NCBI RefSeq assembly: GCF_900078195.1
Contig: NZ_FJVE01000005.1
Location: 263,001-327,000 of the forward strand
DNA length: 64,000 bases
Origin: Clostridium sp. Marseille-P299
GTDB taxonomy: Bacteria; Bacillota; Clostridia; Lachnospirales; Lachnospiraceae
Direction of reading: 5' to 3'
Both the position numbers and the translations under genes were made by a program. The first letter of the stretch is position 1; each line of letters starts with the position of its first letter. The notes beneath the pieces are model-generated. The model worked only from the letters and a program-made list of their open reading frames with translations, did no database searches and was not told where the DNA came from. This document shows positions 36,334 to 44,215 of this stretch, one piece after another.

Positions 36334-36786
36334 CTAATTTGATAAAGTCCCTAATTCTTCTTCTAGTATACGGCTAAACTTAGTCATAGTTGATATCATA
36401 TCTGCAAGCTCTTCTTTTCCCATTCGTTCTGCGATTCTCTTAGTTAATTCCCTGTAGGGCTCTGTTTCATCTCTTAGAACAACTTGCCCTATATCCGTAA
36501 GCATTAAATAAGCAATACGATGATCGTTTGTATCCACTTTACGAGTAATGTAACCTTTTTTTTCTAATACAGTAAGCATCCTTGACGTTGCAGGTTTCTT
36601 TGTTCCAAAAAAGTCATTTAACTTAGTCGGGGTCAACCTACTCTCCTGATTACCCTCAATCATCTTACCAATAGCACATAACATGGTATACTCACCAAAT
36701 GTGATGTTTTTAAAGAGTTTAATTTGACAGGTTAACGTACGTAGGCGATTCATAATATATTTTAAATCATTCAGGTCTGATTGCAT
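36334..36786 (-). CDS. MarR-family transcriptional regulator
   Basis: 150 residues from ATG 36786, with AAGGAAAG somewhat far upstream (13 bases); longer frames lack signals. The winged helix is clear: FGEYTMLCAIG, LTPTKLNDFFGTKKPATSRMLTVLEKKGYITRKVDTNDHRIAYLMLTDIG, with the DxRxxxxxLT wing motif (DHRIAYLMLT). The flanking helices form the dimer interface. MarR proteins usually regulate a neighbouring transporter or enzyme; none is present here, so its target may have been lost through the surrounding IS activity or lie elsewhere. Strong own promoter at 36836-36864. Confidence 0.87.
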   Translation of the reverse strand: MQSDLNDLKYIMNRLRTLTCQIKLFKNITFGEYTMLCAIGKMIEGNQESRLTPTKLNDFFGTKKPATSRMLTVLEKKGYITRKVDTNDHRIAYLMLTDIGQVVLRDETEPYRELTKRIAERMGKEELADMISTMTKFSRILEEELGTLSN

Positions 36787-36835
36787 GATTATATGTTCAC
36801 TTTCCTTTAATACTATACTTATTGCATATAAATTT

Positions 36836-36864
36836 ACTATAATCCTGCAAATTATTTTTGTCAA
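36836..36864 (-). promoter_or_regulatory. Promoter of the marR gene
   Basis: On the minus strand consensus TTGACA (36859-36864), 17-base spacer and TATAGT (36836-36841). The hairpin repeat copy begins about 14 bases further upstream. Confidence 0.75.
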
Positions 36865-36877
36865 GATACTATAAATA

Positions 36878-36937
36878 AAACAAAAGTGTTCTTCCCACAC
36901 TCCAGTGAGCAAATCTTTTATAGCACATCTTTTGTTC
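36878..36937. repeat. Interspersed hairpin repeat, copy 2 (diverged)
   Basis: Reads AACAAAAGTGTTCTTCCCAC, then CTCCAGTGAGCAAATC and ends CATCTTTTGTTCT. It aligns over about 60 bases with 31320-31381, with substitutions that spoil the inner GTGTGC/GCACAC stem but keep the terminal AACAAAAG/CTTTTGTT pair. It directly precedes the right end of the IS200/IS605 element. Confidence 0.75.
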
Positions 36938-36940
36938 TAA

Positions 36941-37705
36941 TCAGGACCACCGGCTTATCCGGTGGTTTGCTCTGCCTCTATAAGGGGCTCTTACCTGCTT
37001 GCGCCCGGAAGGCCCCTGAAGGATTTGCCAACCGCTCTTACTCCTGCAAGCTCCTTGAGCCTTTCATGATAGCTTTATTTACCAGCCTCCCTTCCAGGGA
37101 TTACTTTTTGCTTCTTTGTACCGGCTCACCCGTGAACGGGTCAATATACTCATTCAGTATGAGTTGATCGGCTTCTAGGTCATCTTTTAACTGATTTGCA
37201 ATATATTCTTGAATCTTTTTTGTATTTTTTCCAACAGTATCAACATAATAGCCTCTACACCAAAAGTGTCGATTTCCATACTTATATTTTAAATTCGCAT
37301 GCTTTTCAAATATCATAAGCGAACTTTTACCTTTCAAATATCCCATTATTTCAGAGACACTATACTTTGGCGGTATTCTTACAAGCATATGCACATGATC
37401 TTTGCAACACTCTGCTTCTATTATTTCAATTCCTTTTCTTTTACATAGTGTGCTTAGTATTTGAGCAACATCTGCTTTTATCTTTCCGTATATAATCTGT
37501 CTTCTATACTTTGGTGCAAAAACCAAATGATACTTGCATTCCCATTTTGTATGAGCTAAACTATTCATATCCATTTTTGGATACCTCCTTTGTTATATTT
37601 GTGGTTGGCGAACCCAAATTTATTATAACATAGGAGGTTTTTTACTTGAAGCTAAAGCTAATTGGGGACACATCGGCATAGCCGGTGGTTTATTTTTATT
37701 GTGAT
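36941..37705 (-). mobile_element. IS200/IS605-family insertion sequence with tnpA only
   Basis: The transposase gene is flanked by subterminal hairpins: ACCACCGG-CTTAT-CCGGTGGT (36946-36966) at one end and an imperfect GGCATAGCC-type stem followed by GGTGGTTTATTTTTATTG (about 37672-37701) at the other. There are no inverted terminal repeats or target duplications, as expected for this single-strand mobile family. The exact ends cannot be fixed without an empty site. Confidence 0.8.
37101..37574 (-). CDS. tnpA: IS200/IS605 TnpA transposase (Y1 HUH)
   Basis: 157 residues, ATG behind AAAGGAGGT. The HUH metal motif is HVHML (about 60-64), preceded by the YHLVFAPKYRRQ start typical of TnpA, and the catalytic Tyr lies in the helix KKIQEYIANQ near residue 122. 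FWCRGYYVDTVG is also characteristic. The gene appears intact, so the element may be able to move. No tnpB follows, as in IS200 proper. It transposes a single strand using the subterminal hairpins. Confidence 0.95.
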   Translation of the reverse strand: MDMNSLAHTKWECKYHLVFAPKYRRQIIYGKIKADVAQILSTLCKRKGIEIIEAECCKDHVHMLVRIPPKYSVSEIMGYLKGKSSLMIFEKHANLKYKYGNRHFWCRGYYVDTVGKNTKKIQEYIANQLKDDLEADQLILNEYIDPFTGEPVQRSKK

Positions 37706-37707
37706 AC

Positions 37708-37750
37708 AAAAAAGGTTGTTGCAAAAATTTATATATCTTTGCAACAACCC
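37708..37750 (-). terminator. Terminator of the sugar ABC transporter operon
   Basis: GGTTGTTGCAAA (37714-37725) pairs with TTTGCAACAACC (37738-37749), with CTTTTTTG following on the minus strand, right after the last permease gene. The IS200 end abuts it. Confidence 0.9.
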
Positions 37751-37755
37751 AATCT

Positions 37756-38637
37756 TTATTCTTTTACTCCACCAAGCGCTACACCAGCAATGATGTACCT
37801 TGATAGAAGGAAATAAACTACCATGATAGGCAACACAGTTAACACTAAACCAATATAAACCATACCAAAATCAGATCTGAATTGTTCACTTCGAAGCTGT
37901 TGAACAAACATCGGTAAAGTAACCTTAGTTTGTGAGCTTATAATCATCGTAGGCATAAATAAATTATTCCATGAAGCAATAAACGCGAAAATAGCTTGGG
38001 TCGCCATTGCTGGTTTTAGTAATGGAATAATAATTCGATTAAAGGTACTAAATTCTCCAGAGCCATCAATACGTGCAGCATCAATAATATCTAATGGAAG
38101 TGATGCTTGCATGTACTGACGCATAAAAAATACTGTTGTTGGCGCCGCTAATGCGGGTATAATCAGTGGAATATATGTATCATTAAGTCGTAGCTTAATC
38201 ATAAATTGATAAAACCCAATAATAGACACTTGAGAGGGAATCATCATGATTGCAAGAATAAAAGACCATGCGAATCTTCTTAATTTAAACTTATAAGCAA
38301 ACACTCCATAAGCAGTAAGTGCAGAAAAATAAACGGAGAGAATCGTTGATGGCACTGCAATAGTAGCGCTATTAAGCATACTCTTCCATAATGGTGTACC
38401 AACTCCAGCTGCCTTTACTATAAGCTTATCAATATTTCTAAAGAATTCTCTACCTGGTAGTAAACTAATTCCTTGTTGAATCGCAGCACTTGCTCTTGTA
38501 GAGTTAATTATCATAATATAGAAAGGAAATAAACTTAATAGACTAAGAAAAATGCAAATAACATTACGAAATATTTTTCCTCGTTTAATTCGTCTTGAAT
38601 AACTAGCATCATTAACAGACATAGCCGTTTTGCTCAT
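37756..38637 (-). CDS. Carbohydrate ABC transporter permease (MalG/ABC-type, CUT1)
   Basis: 293 residues, ATG behind AAAGGAGGG. Six transmembrane helices, with the EAA-loop sequence DAARIDGSGEFSTFNRIIIPLLKPAMATQ near residues 195-225 for contact with the ATPase, and the terminal GGVKE ending typical of MalG-type permeases. It forms the channel with the permease encoded 13 bases upstream (gap 38638-38650). No ATPase gene is in the cluster, so a shared MsmK-like ATPase elsewhere in the genome is expected, as is common in Firmicutes. Confidence 0.92.
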   Translation of the reverse strand: MSKTAMSVNDASYSRRIKRGKIFRNVICIFLSLLSLFPFYIMIINSTRASAAIQQGISLLPGREFFRNIDKLIVKAAGVGTPLWKSMLNSATIAVPSTILSVYFSALTAYGVFAYKFKLRRFAWSFILAIMMIPSQVSIIGFYQFMIKLRLNDTYIPLIIPALAAPTTVFFMRQYMQASLPLDIIDAARIDGSGEFSTFNRIIIPLLKPAMATQAIFAFIASWNNLFMPTMIISSQTKVTLPMFVQQLRSEQFRSDFGMVYIGLVLTVLPIMVVYFLLSRYIIAGVALGGVKE

Positions 38638-38650
38638 TTATTTCCCTCCT

Positions 38651-39664
38651 TTACGCTTTTTTTATCTTCTTTTGCTTAGGTTCTTTATCACCCATTGTAA
38701 AGAAGAAGATTAAACTAATCATTAATGTTACTGCAAATAAAACGAGAGAAGCTGCCGAGGCTTTGCCTATATCACGGCTATTACCTAAGGCTATTTGCTT
38801 TATGTACATTGTAATCGTTTCAGACGCATAATCAGGCAATCCATCGCCCGCGTTATTTACATTAAACACCGCTGGTATATCATACATCTGTAAACCACCA
38901 ATGGAGGAGGTTACTAAAACAAATAATAAAATTGGTTTTAATAATGGAAGCGTTATTCGGCCAAATATTTGAACACTGCTAGCCCCATCCACTCTTGCTG
39001 CTTCATATAAGGTAGGACTAATACCAAGAATACCCGCTATTAATAAGATCATCGTATTTCCATACCACATCCAAAAGTTAATAAAACTAATGATTATCCT
39101 AGTCCACCATTTGTTTTGCATAAAATAATCCGTTGCATCACGCCCTACATCAATCAACCCTAGAGAACGGAAAATTTGTGTAATCGGTCCTTGTATACTA
39201 AATAAAGTATAGAATAGCACTGCGATTGATGCAGCTGTTATGATATTAGGCATATAAATCATAATCTTATAAGCACCGTGAGCTTTTATCTTAATTCTAG
39301 TATCTGTAAACCATGCTGCTAATAGTAAAGATAACAATATTTGAGGAATAAAATTAATTAGCCACATAATAATCGTGTTTCCTAATGTATCAAAAGTCAT
39401 TGTATCAAAAAGCTTTGCCCCTTCGTTCACTACTCCTTTTAAATTAGTATCATAAAGTACACGTTTGAAATTCGTAAGTCCATTGAAGGTCGGTCCTACT
39501 GCTTTTAATCCTCTATAATAAAGCTCTTGAGTACTTAACCAAAAGGTATAAATTAATGGCCAGAATGAGAAAAGAAAGTATACAATAAAAAATGGTGCTA
39601 TAAAATAATATCCGTAGCGACCATATTCTACCGTTTTATGTTTTTTCTTATTTTGTTTCGCCAT
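38651..39664 (-). CDS. Carbohydrate ABC transporter permease (MalF-type, CUT1)
   Basis: 337 residues from ATG 39664, preceded by AAAAGGAG; a TTG at 39697 is a weaker alternative. A basic N-terminus (KQNKKKHKT) is followed by six to seven transmembrane helices, with the EAA loop YEAARVDGASSVQIFGRITLPLLKPI at about residues 225-250. Partner of the downstream MalG-type permease. Confidence 0.92.
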   Translation of the reverse strand: MAKQNKKKHKTVEYGRYGYYFIAPFFIVYFLFSFWPLIYTFWLSTQELYYRGLKAVGPTFNGLTNFKRVLYDTNLKGVVNEGAKLFDTMTFDTLGNTIIMWLINFIPQILLSLLLAAWFTDTRIKIKAHGAYKIMIYMPNIITAASIAVLFYTLFSIQGPITQIFRSLGLIDVGRDATDYFMQNKWWTRIIISFINFWMWYGNTMILLIAGILGISPTLYEAARVDGASSVQIFGRITLPLLKPILLFVLVTSSIGGLQMYDIPAVFNVNNAGDGLPDYASETITMYIKQIALGNSRDIGKASAASLVLFAVTLMISLIFFFTMGDKEPKQKKIKKA

Positions 39665-39835
39665 ATTTGCACCAACTCCTTTTAAAATATTGGACAATCT
39701 AATGCATGCTACTATATTGAATTATTGATATAATTACATGTTACTCATTGAACACTTTATAAAACCCAAATCCACCAAAGAACCTCTAGGCTCTATAAAA
39801 TGTTCAGAATGTGGATTTGTTCAAATTTATTTATA

Positions 39836-39877
39836 GGGGGAATGCTGCAAACTCATATTTCATTTGCAACATACCCC
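39836..39877 (-). promoter_or_regulatory. Intercistronic hairpin between binding-protein and permease genes
   Basis: GGGG-AATGC-TGCAAA (39836-39851) pairs with TTTGCA-ACATA-CCCC (39863-39877). A second dyad, CAAATCCAC with GTGGATTTG (about 39767-39828), follows. Such structures after a binding-protein gene commonly stabilise its mRNA or partly end transcription so that the binding protein outnumbers the permeases. Confidence 0.55.
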
Positions 39878-39907
39878 TTATAACTATTCGATTATTTTAT
39901 TTATAAG

Positions 39908-41368
39908 TTATTTTGACAAATAAGGATAAGCATCAATAACATTTTTCTTAAATTCTTCTAACGCTTCATCTTTAGTTTTATTACCATTTACAAATTCGGT
40001 CACCTGATCGTCAAATTTCTGAGTGATATAGAAATCCTCCGCGCTCATTGCTGGTAATTCAATAGCGTCTGCTAACGGTGAGAAATACTCTAAGAAATTT
40101 TGTCCAGCAAGAAAATCAAAGTTACCTTCACCAGCTGCTATTAATTCAGCAATTGCTTGCTTATTGTTTACATAATCAAGAGTCTCTACACACATTTCTT
40201 TCATCATCTTTGTATCAACGGTAGCTGCTCTCATGATTTTAGCTGCTAAGTCAGTATCCGAGCAACCTTTAGAAGCTGCTAACCAAGTACCACCCCAATA
40301 ATATTCTTGAGGACCTGCAGTCATAGCCCAATCACCATATGTACCTTCACCAGGAACTGTTCCGCCACTATTCGCCTTTAAAGTCCAATGTAAGAACCAG
40401 GTACATCCCATATAAGCAAATGTATTATCGTTTGTTACATTTGCGGCCCAATCTGTAGACCATTGTGAAGTATTGTTAGTTAAGTTATTGTCATATAATG
40501 CTTTTGCATAATCCATATAAGAAAGCATTGTATCTTCTACAACAATCGTATCGTTCTCATCATACCATGCATTATGTCTAGATGCTTGATATACACGCTT
40601 AACATCATCTACACCAGAGAATAATTTTGTTGCTCCACCAGATTTTTCAAGAATATCCTTACCTGATTGTAACATTGTATCCCAATCACTAAAGTATTTC
40701 TGAACTTCTGCTGGATCATCAGTTCCTAAATATTTCTTAGCCAAACTTCTACGATACATCATAGCACCTGGTGTAGCCTGCCATGACAACGCTTTTACCT
40801 TGCCATCTGCAGTAGCTGCTTGAACTGTATATGGATACATATTCGCCATATCCGCTTCTGTGAATCCAAGAGTTGCTACGTCTAAGGTATCCTCAGAATT
40901 TGTATACTTCAAAAGATAATCTGCTTCAACTGCAAATAAATCTGGATATTGTGGGTTTGTTGGATCAGCTAAAATTGGATCGATTTTTTGTTGATAGAAA
41001 TTACTTCCACCAGTATCAACATATACTATTCTTGCTGCATCTTCTGGATAATATTTTTCGAAGAATTTAAGAATGTTGTTTTTAACATCTCCATTCCAGC
41101 AATATACATAAAACGCGTCATCACGACTAATATCACCCGTTACAACGCTGTCTGGAAGTTCAGGTGTTGGTTCAGCTGTTTCAGTAGGTTCTGTTGTAGG
41201 TTCAGTTGTTGGTTCTGCTGTTTCTTTTGTAGGCTCTGCTCCTTTTGTAGCTTCGGTTGTAGGACTTTCATTTTTAGATGTTTCATTTGACTTATCTTTA
41301 CAAGCAACAAGTGAAACCATCATCACTAACACTAATAAAAGTGCCATTACTTTTTTGGAAATTTTCAT
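39908..41368 (-). CDS. Extracellular sugar-binding lipoprotein of an ABC transporter
   Basis: 486 residues, ATG behind AAGGAGGAGA. The lipoprotein signal ends VSLVAC, giving lipidated Cys23. A Thr/Glu/Pro linker with TEPTTEPT-type repeats (about 33-70) spaces it from the membrane. The remainder is a family-1 solute-binding fold (DDAFYVYCWNGDVKNNI, TNPQYPDLFAVEADYLLKY, WAMTAGPQEYYWGGTWLAASKGC). The bound sugar is not evident; a plant-derived oligosaccharide is a guess. Confidence 0.9.
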   Translation of the reverse strand: MKISKKVMALLLVLVMMVSLVACKDKSNETSKNESPTTEATKGAEPTKETAEPTTEPTTEPTETAEPTPELPDSVVTGDISRDDAFYVYCWNGDVKNNILKFFEKYYPEDAARIVYVDTGGSNFYQQKIDPILADPTNPQYPDLFAVEADYLLKYTNSEDTLDVATLGFTEADMANMYPYTVQAATADGKVKALSWQATPGAMMYRRSLAKKYLGTDDPAEVQKYFSDWDTMLQSGKDILEKSGGATKLFSGVDDVKRVYQASRHNAWYDENDTIVVEDTMLSYMDYAKALYDNNLTNNTSQWSTDWAANVTNDNTFAYMGCTWFLHWTLKANSGGTVPGEGTYGDWAMTAGPQEYYWGGTWLAASKGCSDTDLAAKIMRAATVDTKMMKEMCVETLDYVNNKQAIAELIAAGEGNFDFLAGQNFLEYFSPLADAIELPAMSAEDFYITQKFDDQVTEFVNGNKTKDEALEEFKKNVIDAYPYLSK

Positions 41369-41426
41369 TTTTTCTCCTCCTTATAAATTTTTTTGCTACT
41401 GGTTTTCTGCCTAATTAAAACACTAT

Positions 41427-42443
41427 CTACTCTTGTTCTAATTTCTTCACAGAACCACCTTTTGCAAGCTGTACCTTTAGGTATATATTCTCTAATGAGG
41501 TAGCCATTGGCCTCTCAATTAGATTTATAAGCTGCTTTGCAGCTTCAGCTCCAATCTTATCGGTATCCTGTATAATTGTCGTAAGCTTTGGTTCTAACGC
41601 TTGCGAGACAGAGATACCATCATATCCAGCTACTGAAATGTCTTCTGGAATATGCAATCCGTTCCTTCGTATAGTGTTCATTACGCCAAGTGCTGCATAA
41701 TCATCCGATGCTATAATACAGGTTGGCGGTTCTGGTAAGTCAAGTAAGGCTTGCGTTACCTTCTCCGCTTCTTCTGAGCTACGATAAACCCCTTCAACTA
41801 CATACTCGTTTGGAATCACAATATTGTATTCACGAAGTACATTATAAAAACTGACCAAACGATTATGTGTTACCGAAGACTTATTCCCATGAATATAAGC
41901 TATTTTTCTATGCCCCTGTTCTACTATGTACTTAGTTAGTTGCCTCATCCCTTCAATATTGTCGGACAGAATGGATATTGCATCATTAAAGGTATGATCG
42001 ACTATAACAACTGGTAAATTACTATTAATAATCTCATGAACCTCAGGGTCACTAAACTCCGCACATATAATACATACTCCATCGAAATTACGATATCTAC
42101 AATGTTCTAGATAAGTCATCTTGCGATTTCCGATATTATGTTCAATAAACGTAATATCATAACCTCGATTGGCTGCATACTCTCTAAGAGATGCTAAAAT
42201 ATGTGCAAAATATTCATTTCTTAAGCCATGACCTGATAATGTAGAAAATAAAACTCCAATATTATAGGTCTTTTTAAGTTTCAACGCTCTTGCATTAGAA
42301 TCAGGATAATATCCCATCTCACTTGCCGTCTTTAGTATGATCTGCTTTGTAGCCGCTCCGATATCTTGATAACCATTCAGTGCTTTACTAACTGTTGATA
42401 CCGATACGCCGCACTTTAATGAAATATCTCTTATCGTCGCCAT
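41427..42443 (-). CDS. LacI-family transcriptional regulator of the sugar transporter
   Basis: 338 residues from ATG 42443, behind GGTGGTGTGAGA; upstream ATGs lack sites. The helix-turn-helix is MATIRDISLKCGVSVSTVSKALNGYQDIG, followed by the periplasmic-binding-like effector domain (YNIGVLFSTLSGHG, VVIVDHTF, GHRKIAYIHG, PTCIIASDDYAALGVMNTIR). It ends 58 bases before the binding-protein gene with no terminator, so the regulator and transporter are probably one transcript. The promoter carries an operator-like site at the start point. Confidence 0.92.
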   Translation of the reverse strand: MATIRDISLKCGVSVSTVSKALNGYQDIGAATKQIILKTASEMGYYPDSNARALKLKKTYNIGVLFSTLSGHGLRNEYFAHILASLREYAANRGYDITFIEHNIGNRKMTYLEHCRYRNFDGVCIICAEFSDPEVHEIINSNLPVVIVDHTFNDAISILSDNIEGMRQLTKYIVEQGHRKIAYIHGNKSSVTHNRLVSFYNVLREYNIVIPNEYVVEGVYRSSEEAEKVTQALLDLPEPPTCIIASDDYAALGVMNTIRRNGLHIPEDISVAGYDGISVSQALEPKLTTIIQDTDKIGAEAAKQLINLIERPMATSLENIYLKVQLAKGGSVKKLEQE

Positions 42444-42467
42444 TCTCACACCACCATAATTTTTACT

Positions 42468-42515
42468 ACAACGTTTTCGTAATTTCATTATAGAGCAGAT
42501 TAAACAATAAATCAA
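42468..42515 (-). promoter_or_regulatory. lacI-family gene promoter with start-site operator
   Basis: On the minus strand TTGATT (42510-42515), 17-base spacer and TATAAT (42487-42492). The palindrome-like ACAACGTTTTCGTAA (42468-42482, + strand text) sits at the predicted start point, with the AACGTT centre common to LacI-family operators. Similar TTTCGTAA/TTACGAAAAC text recurs at 42689-42698 and 42824-42843. Confidence 0.6.
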
Positions 42516-42911
42516 GTGATATTTTACTTTTTTTATTAATTATTATAATTTTATTCTATATATTGCCATTTAATGTTATTTATATATGCTTTTAATACAT
42601 ATTATTAGTATTCAAAATATGTATTTTTTTATTTCAAATATTATTTTCGCTATGTTTTTCGTTATTAATCCCTTTTTACTAATTATTTTTACGAAAACTT
42701 ATATCAAAGCAACTCATGTTCTTTAATATCAATAATTTATGAAATGCCAAGAACCCTATTAAATGATGGAATTCTTTCAACAATTATAATTTTTCATAAA
42801 ATTAATACTTTACATTTTTATCGGTTTCGTTATGTTTCGTAAATCATGTAGCATTCCCATAAAAGTTTTAAAGAATAGATCAAAGCATTTATGCTTTAAT
42901 TAACTATAACT
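42516..42911. other. AT-rich intergenic gap
   Basis: About 400 bases without an ORF that has a start signal. Only the TTTCG/CGAAA motifs at 42689-42698 and 42824-42843 stand out, possibly extra operators. Confidence 0.4.
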
Positions 42912-42961
42912 AGAAAAAGACCGCTATATGAGCCAAACAAAACTCATATAACAGTCTTTCT
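42912..42961 (-). terminator. Terminator of the pncB/CofE-like pair
   Basis: An extended stem pairs AAAGACCGCTATATGAG with CTCATATAACAGTCTTT, and TTTTTCTAG follows on the minus strand, 30 bases after the last stop codon. Confidence 0.88.
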
Positions 42962-42990
42962 AATTACATTATATTCAAATTATACTTCAA

Positions 42991-44178
42991 CTAGCTAACG
43001 TAGTTATCAAAATATCCCTGTACTAAGATAATAGGTGTACCCTTATCACCAGAACCACTTGTTAAATCACATAAAGAACCAATTAAGTCAGTAAGTCTTC
43101 TTGGTGTAGTACCTTGGGATGCCATGTTTCCAACTAAGTTTTCTTTCTTTTCTTTAATACTCTTAGAAATAGCTTCTTTTAAAGCTTCTCCAGATAAATC
43201 TTTAAAATCATTATCTGCTAAGTACTTTAATTTTAATTCATTTGGTGTTCCTTCAAGACCAGCAGTATATGCAGGTGATACACATGGATCAGCAAGCTCC
43301 CATATCTTACCCTGTGGATCTTTAAAAGCTCCATCGCCATATACCATTACTTCTACATATTTACCAGTTTTCTCAAGAATTTGTTTTTGAACATCTTCAA
43401 CGAAGTCAAAACATTCTCTTGGGAATAGTTTAACGCTGTCTTCCGTAGACTTATTAGATCCTAAAAGACCATATTTTTCATTATAACCATTTCCATTGAT
43501 GGAAGAAGTAAGAATGTCATCGAGACCACATACGCGGTTTGCACCGTTTTCTTTTAAGATACGTTTTGTACGTGCTCTTGTATGGATATCACAAGTTAAT
43601 ACATCCTTTGTATAATCTAAAATAACTTTTGGATTATTAGCAAAGATAATTTCTACTTCTGCGCCACATTCTTTGATTAAGTCACCATAATATTGTACGT
43701 AATCAACGCCAGTAAATGGATGTTTATTTTCACCGAATAATTCTCTATATTTTTCTAAAGTTAACACATCACTATAAGGATTTACTCCAGCGTTATCTAA
43801 TTTATCTAGAGAAACAAGTTCATTTCCAACTTCATCACTTGGGTAGCTAAGCATAAGAACAACTTTCTTTGCTCCTTTTGCGATTCCTTTTAAACAAATT
43901 GAGAAACGGTTTCTAGATAGAATTGGGAAAATAACACCAATGGTTTCTCCACCTAATTTTTCTTTTACGTCTGTAGCAATATCATCAACAGTAGCATAGT
44001 TTCCTTGTGATCTTGCAACAATAGACTCTGTTGCAGCAATGATATCACGATCACGTAATTCAACGCCTTCTTCTCTTGCAGCTAAAACGCTTTCTACTAC
44101 GATATTAGCTAAATTATCCCCTTCTCTAATGATTGGGCAACGAATACCCATTGATACTGTACCTATTCTTCTTTCCAT
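42991..44178 (-). CDS. Coenzyme F420-0:L-glutamate ligase-like (CofE family) protein
   Basis: 395 residues from ATG 44178, behind AGAGAGGAC; a longer reading to 44247 is not supported. The N-terminal part has IRCPIIREGDNLANIVVE and RDRDIIAATESIVARSQGNY, which match the CofE/FbiB ligase fold. The C-terminal part has MVYGDGAFKDPQGKIWELADPCVSPAY. Clostridia of this type generally do not make F420, and the gene lies 37 bases behind pncB, so a role in NAD or a related glutamylated cofactor is inferred, not shown. It is the last gene of the pair. Confidence 0.75.
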   Translation of the reverse strand: MERRIGTVSMGIRCPIIREGDNLANIVVESVLAAREEGVELRDRDIIAATESIVARSQGNYATVDDIATDVKEKLGGETIGVIFPILSRNRFSICLKGIAKGAKKVVLMLSYPSDEVGNELVSLDKLDNAGVNPYSDVLTLEKYRELFGENKHPFTGVDYVQYYGDLIKECGAEVEIIFANNPKVILDYTKDVLTCDIHTRARTKRILKENGANRVCGLDDILTSSINGNGYNEKYGLLGSNKSTEDSVKLFPRECFDFVEDVQKQILEKTGKYVEVMVYGDGAFKDPQGKIWELADPCVSPAYTAGLEGTPNELKLKYLADNDFKDLSGEALKEAISKSIKEKKENLVGNMASQGTTPRRLTDLIGSLCDLTSGSGDKGTPIILVQGYFDNYVS

Positions 44179-44215
44179 GTTAAACCTAAGTCCTCTCTTA
44201 TTTCTTTGGTTAAAA

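Noticed and set aside
39836..39877. Full terminator ending the binding-protein transcript
   Set aside because: The stem lacks a T-run and the permease genes downstream have no separate promoter that I can see, so it is more likely a stabilising or partial-attenuation hairpin.
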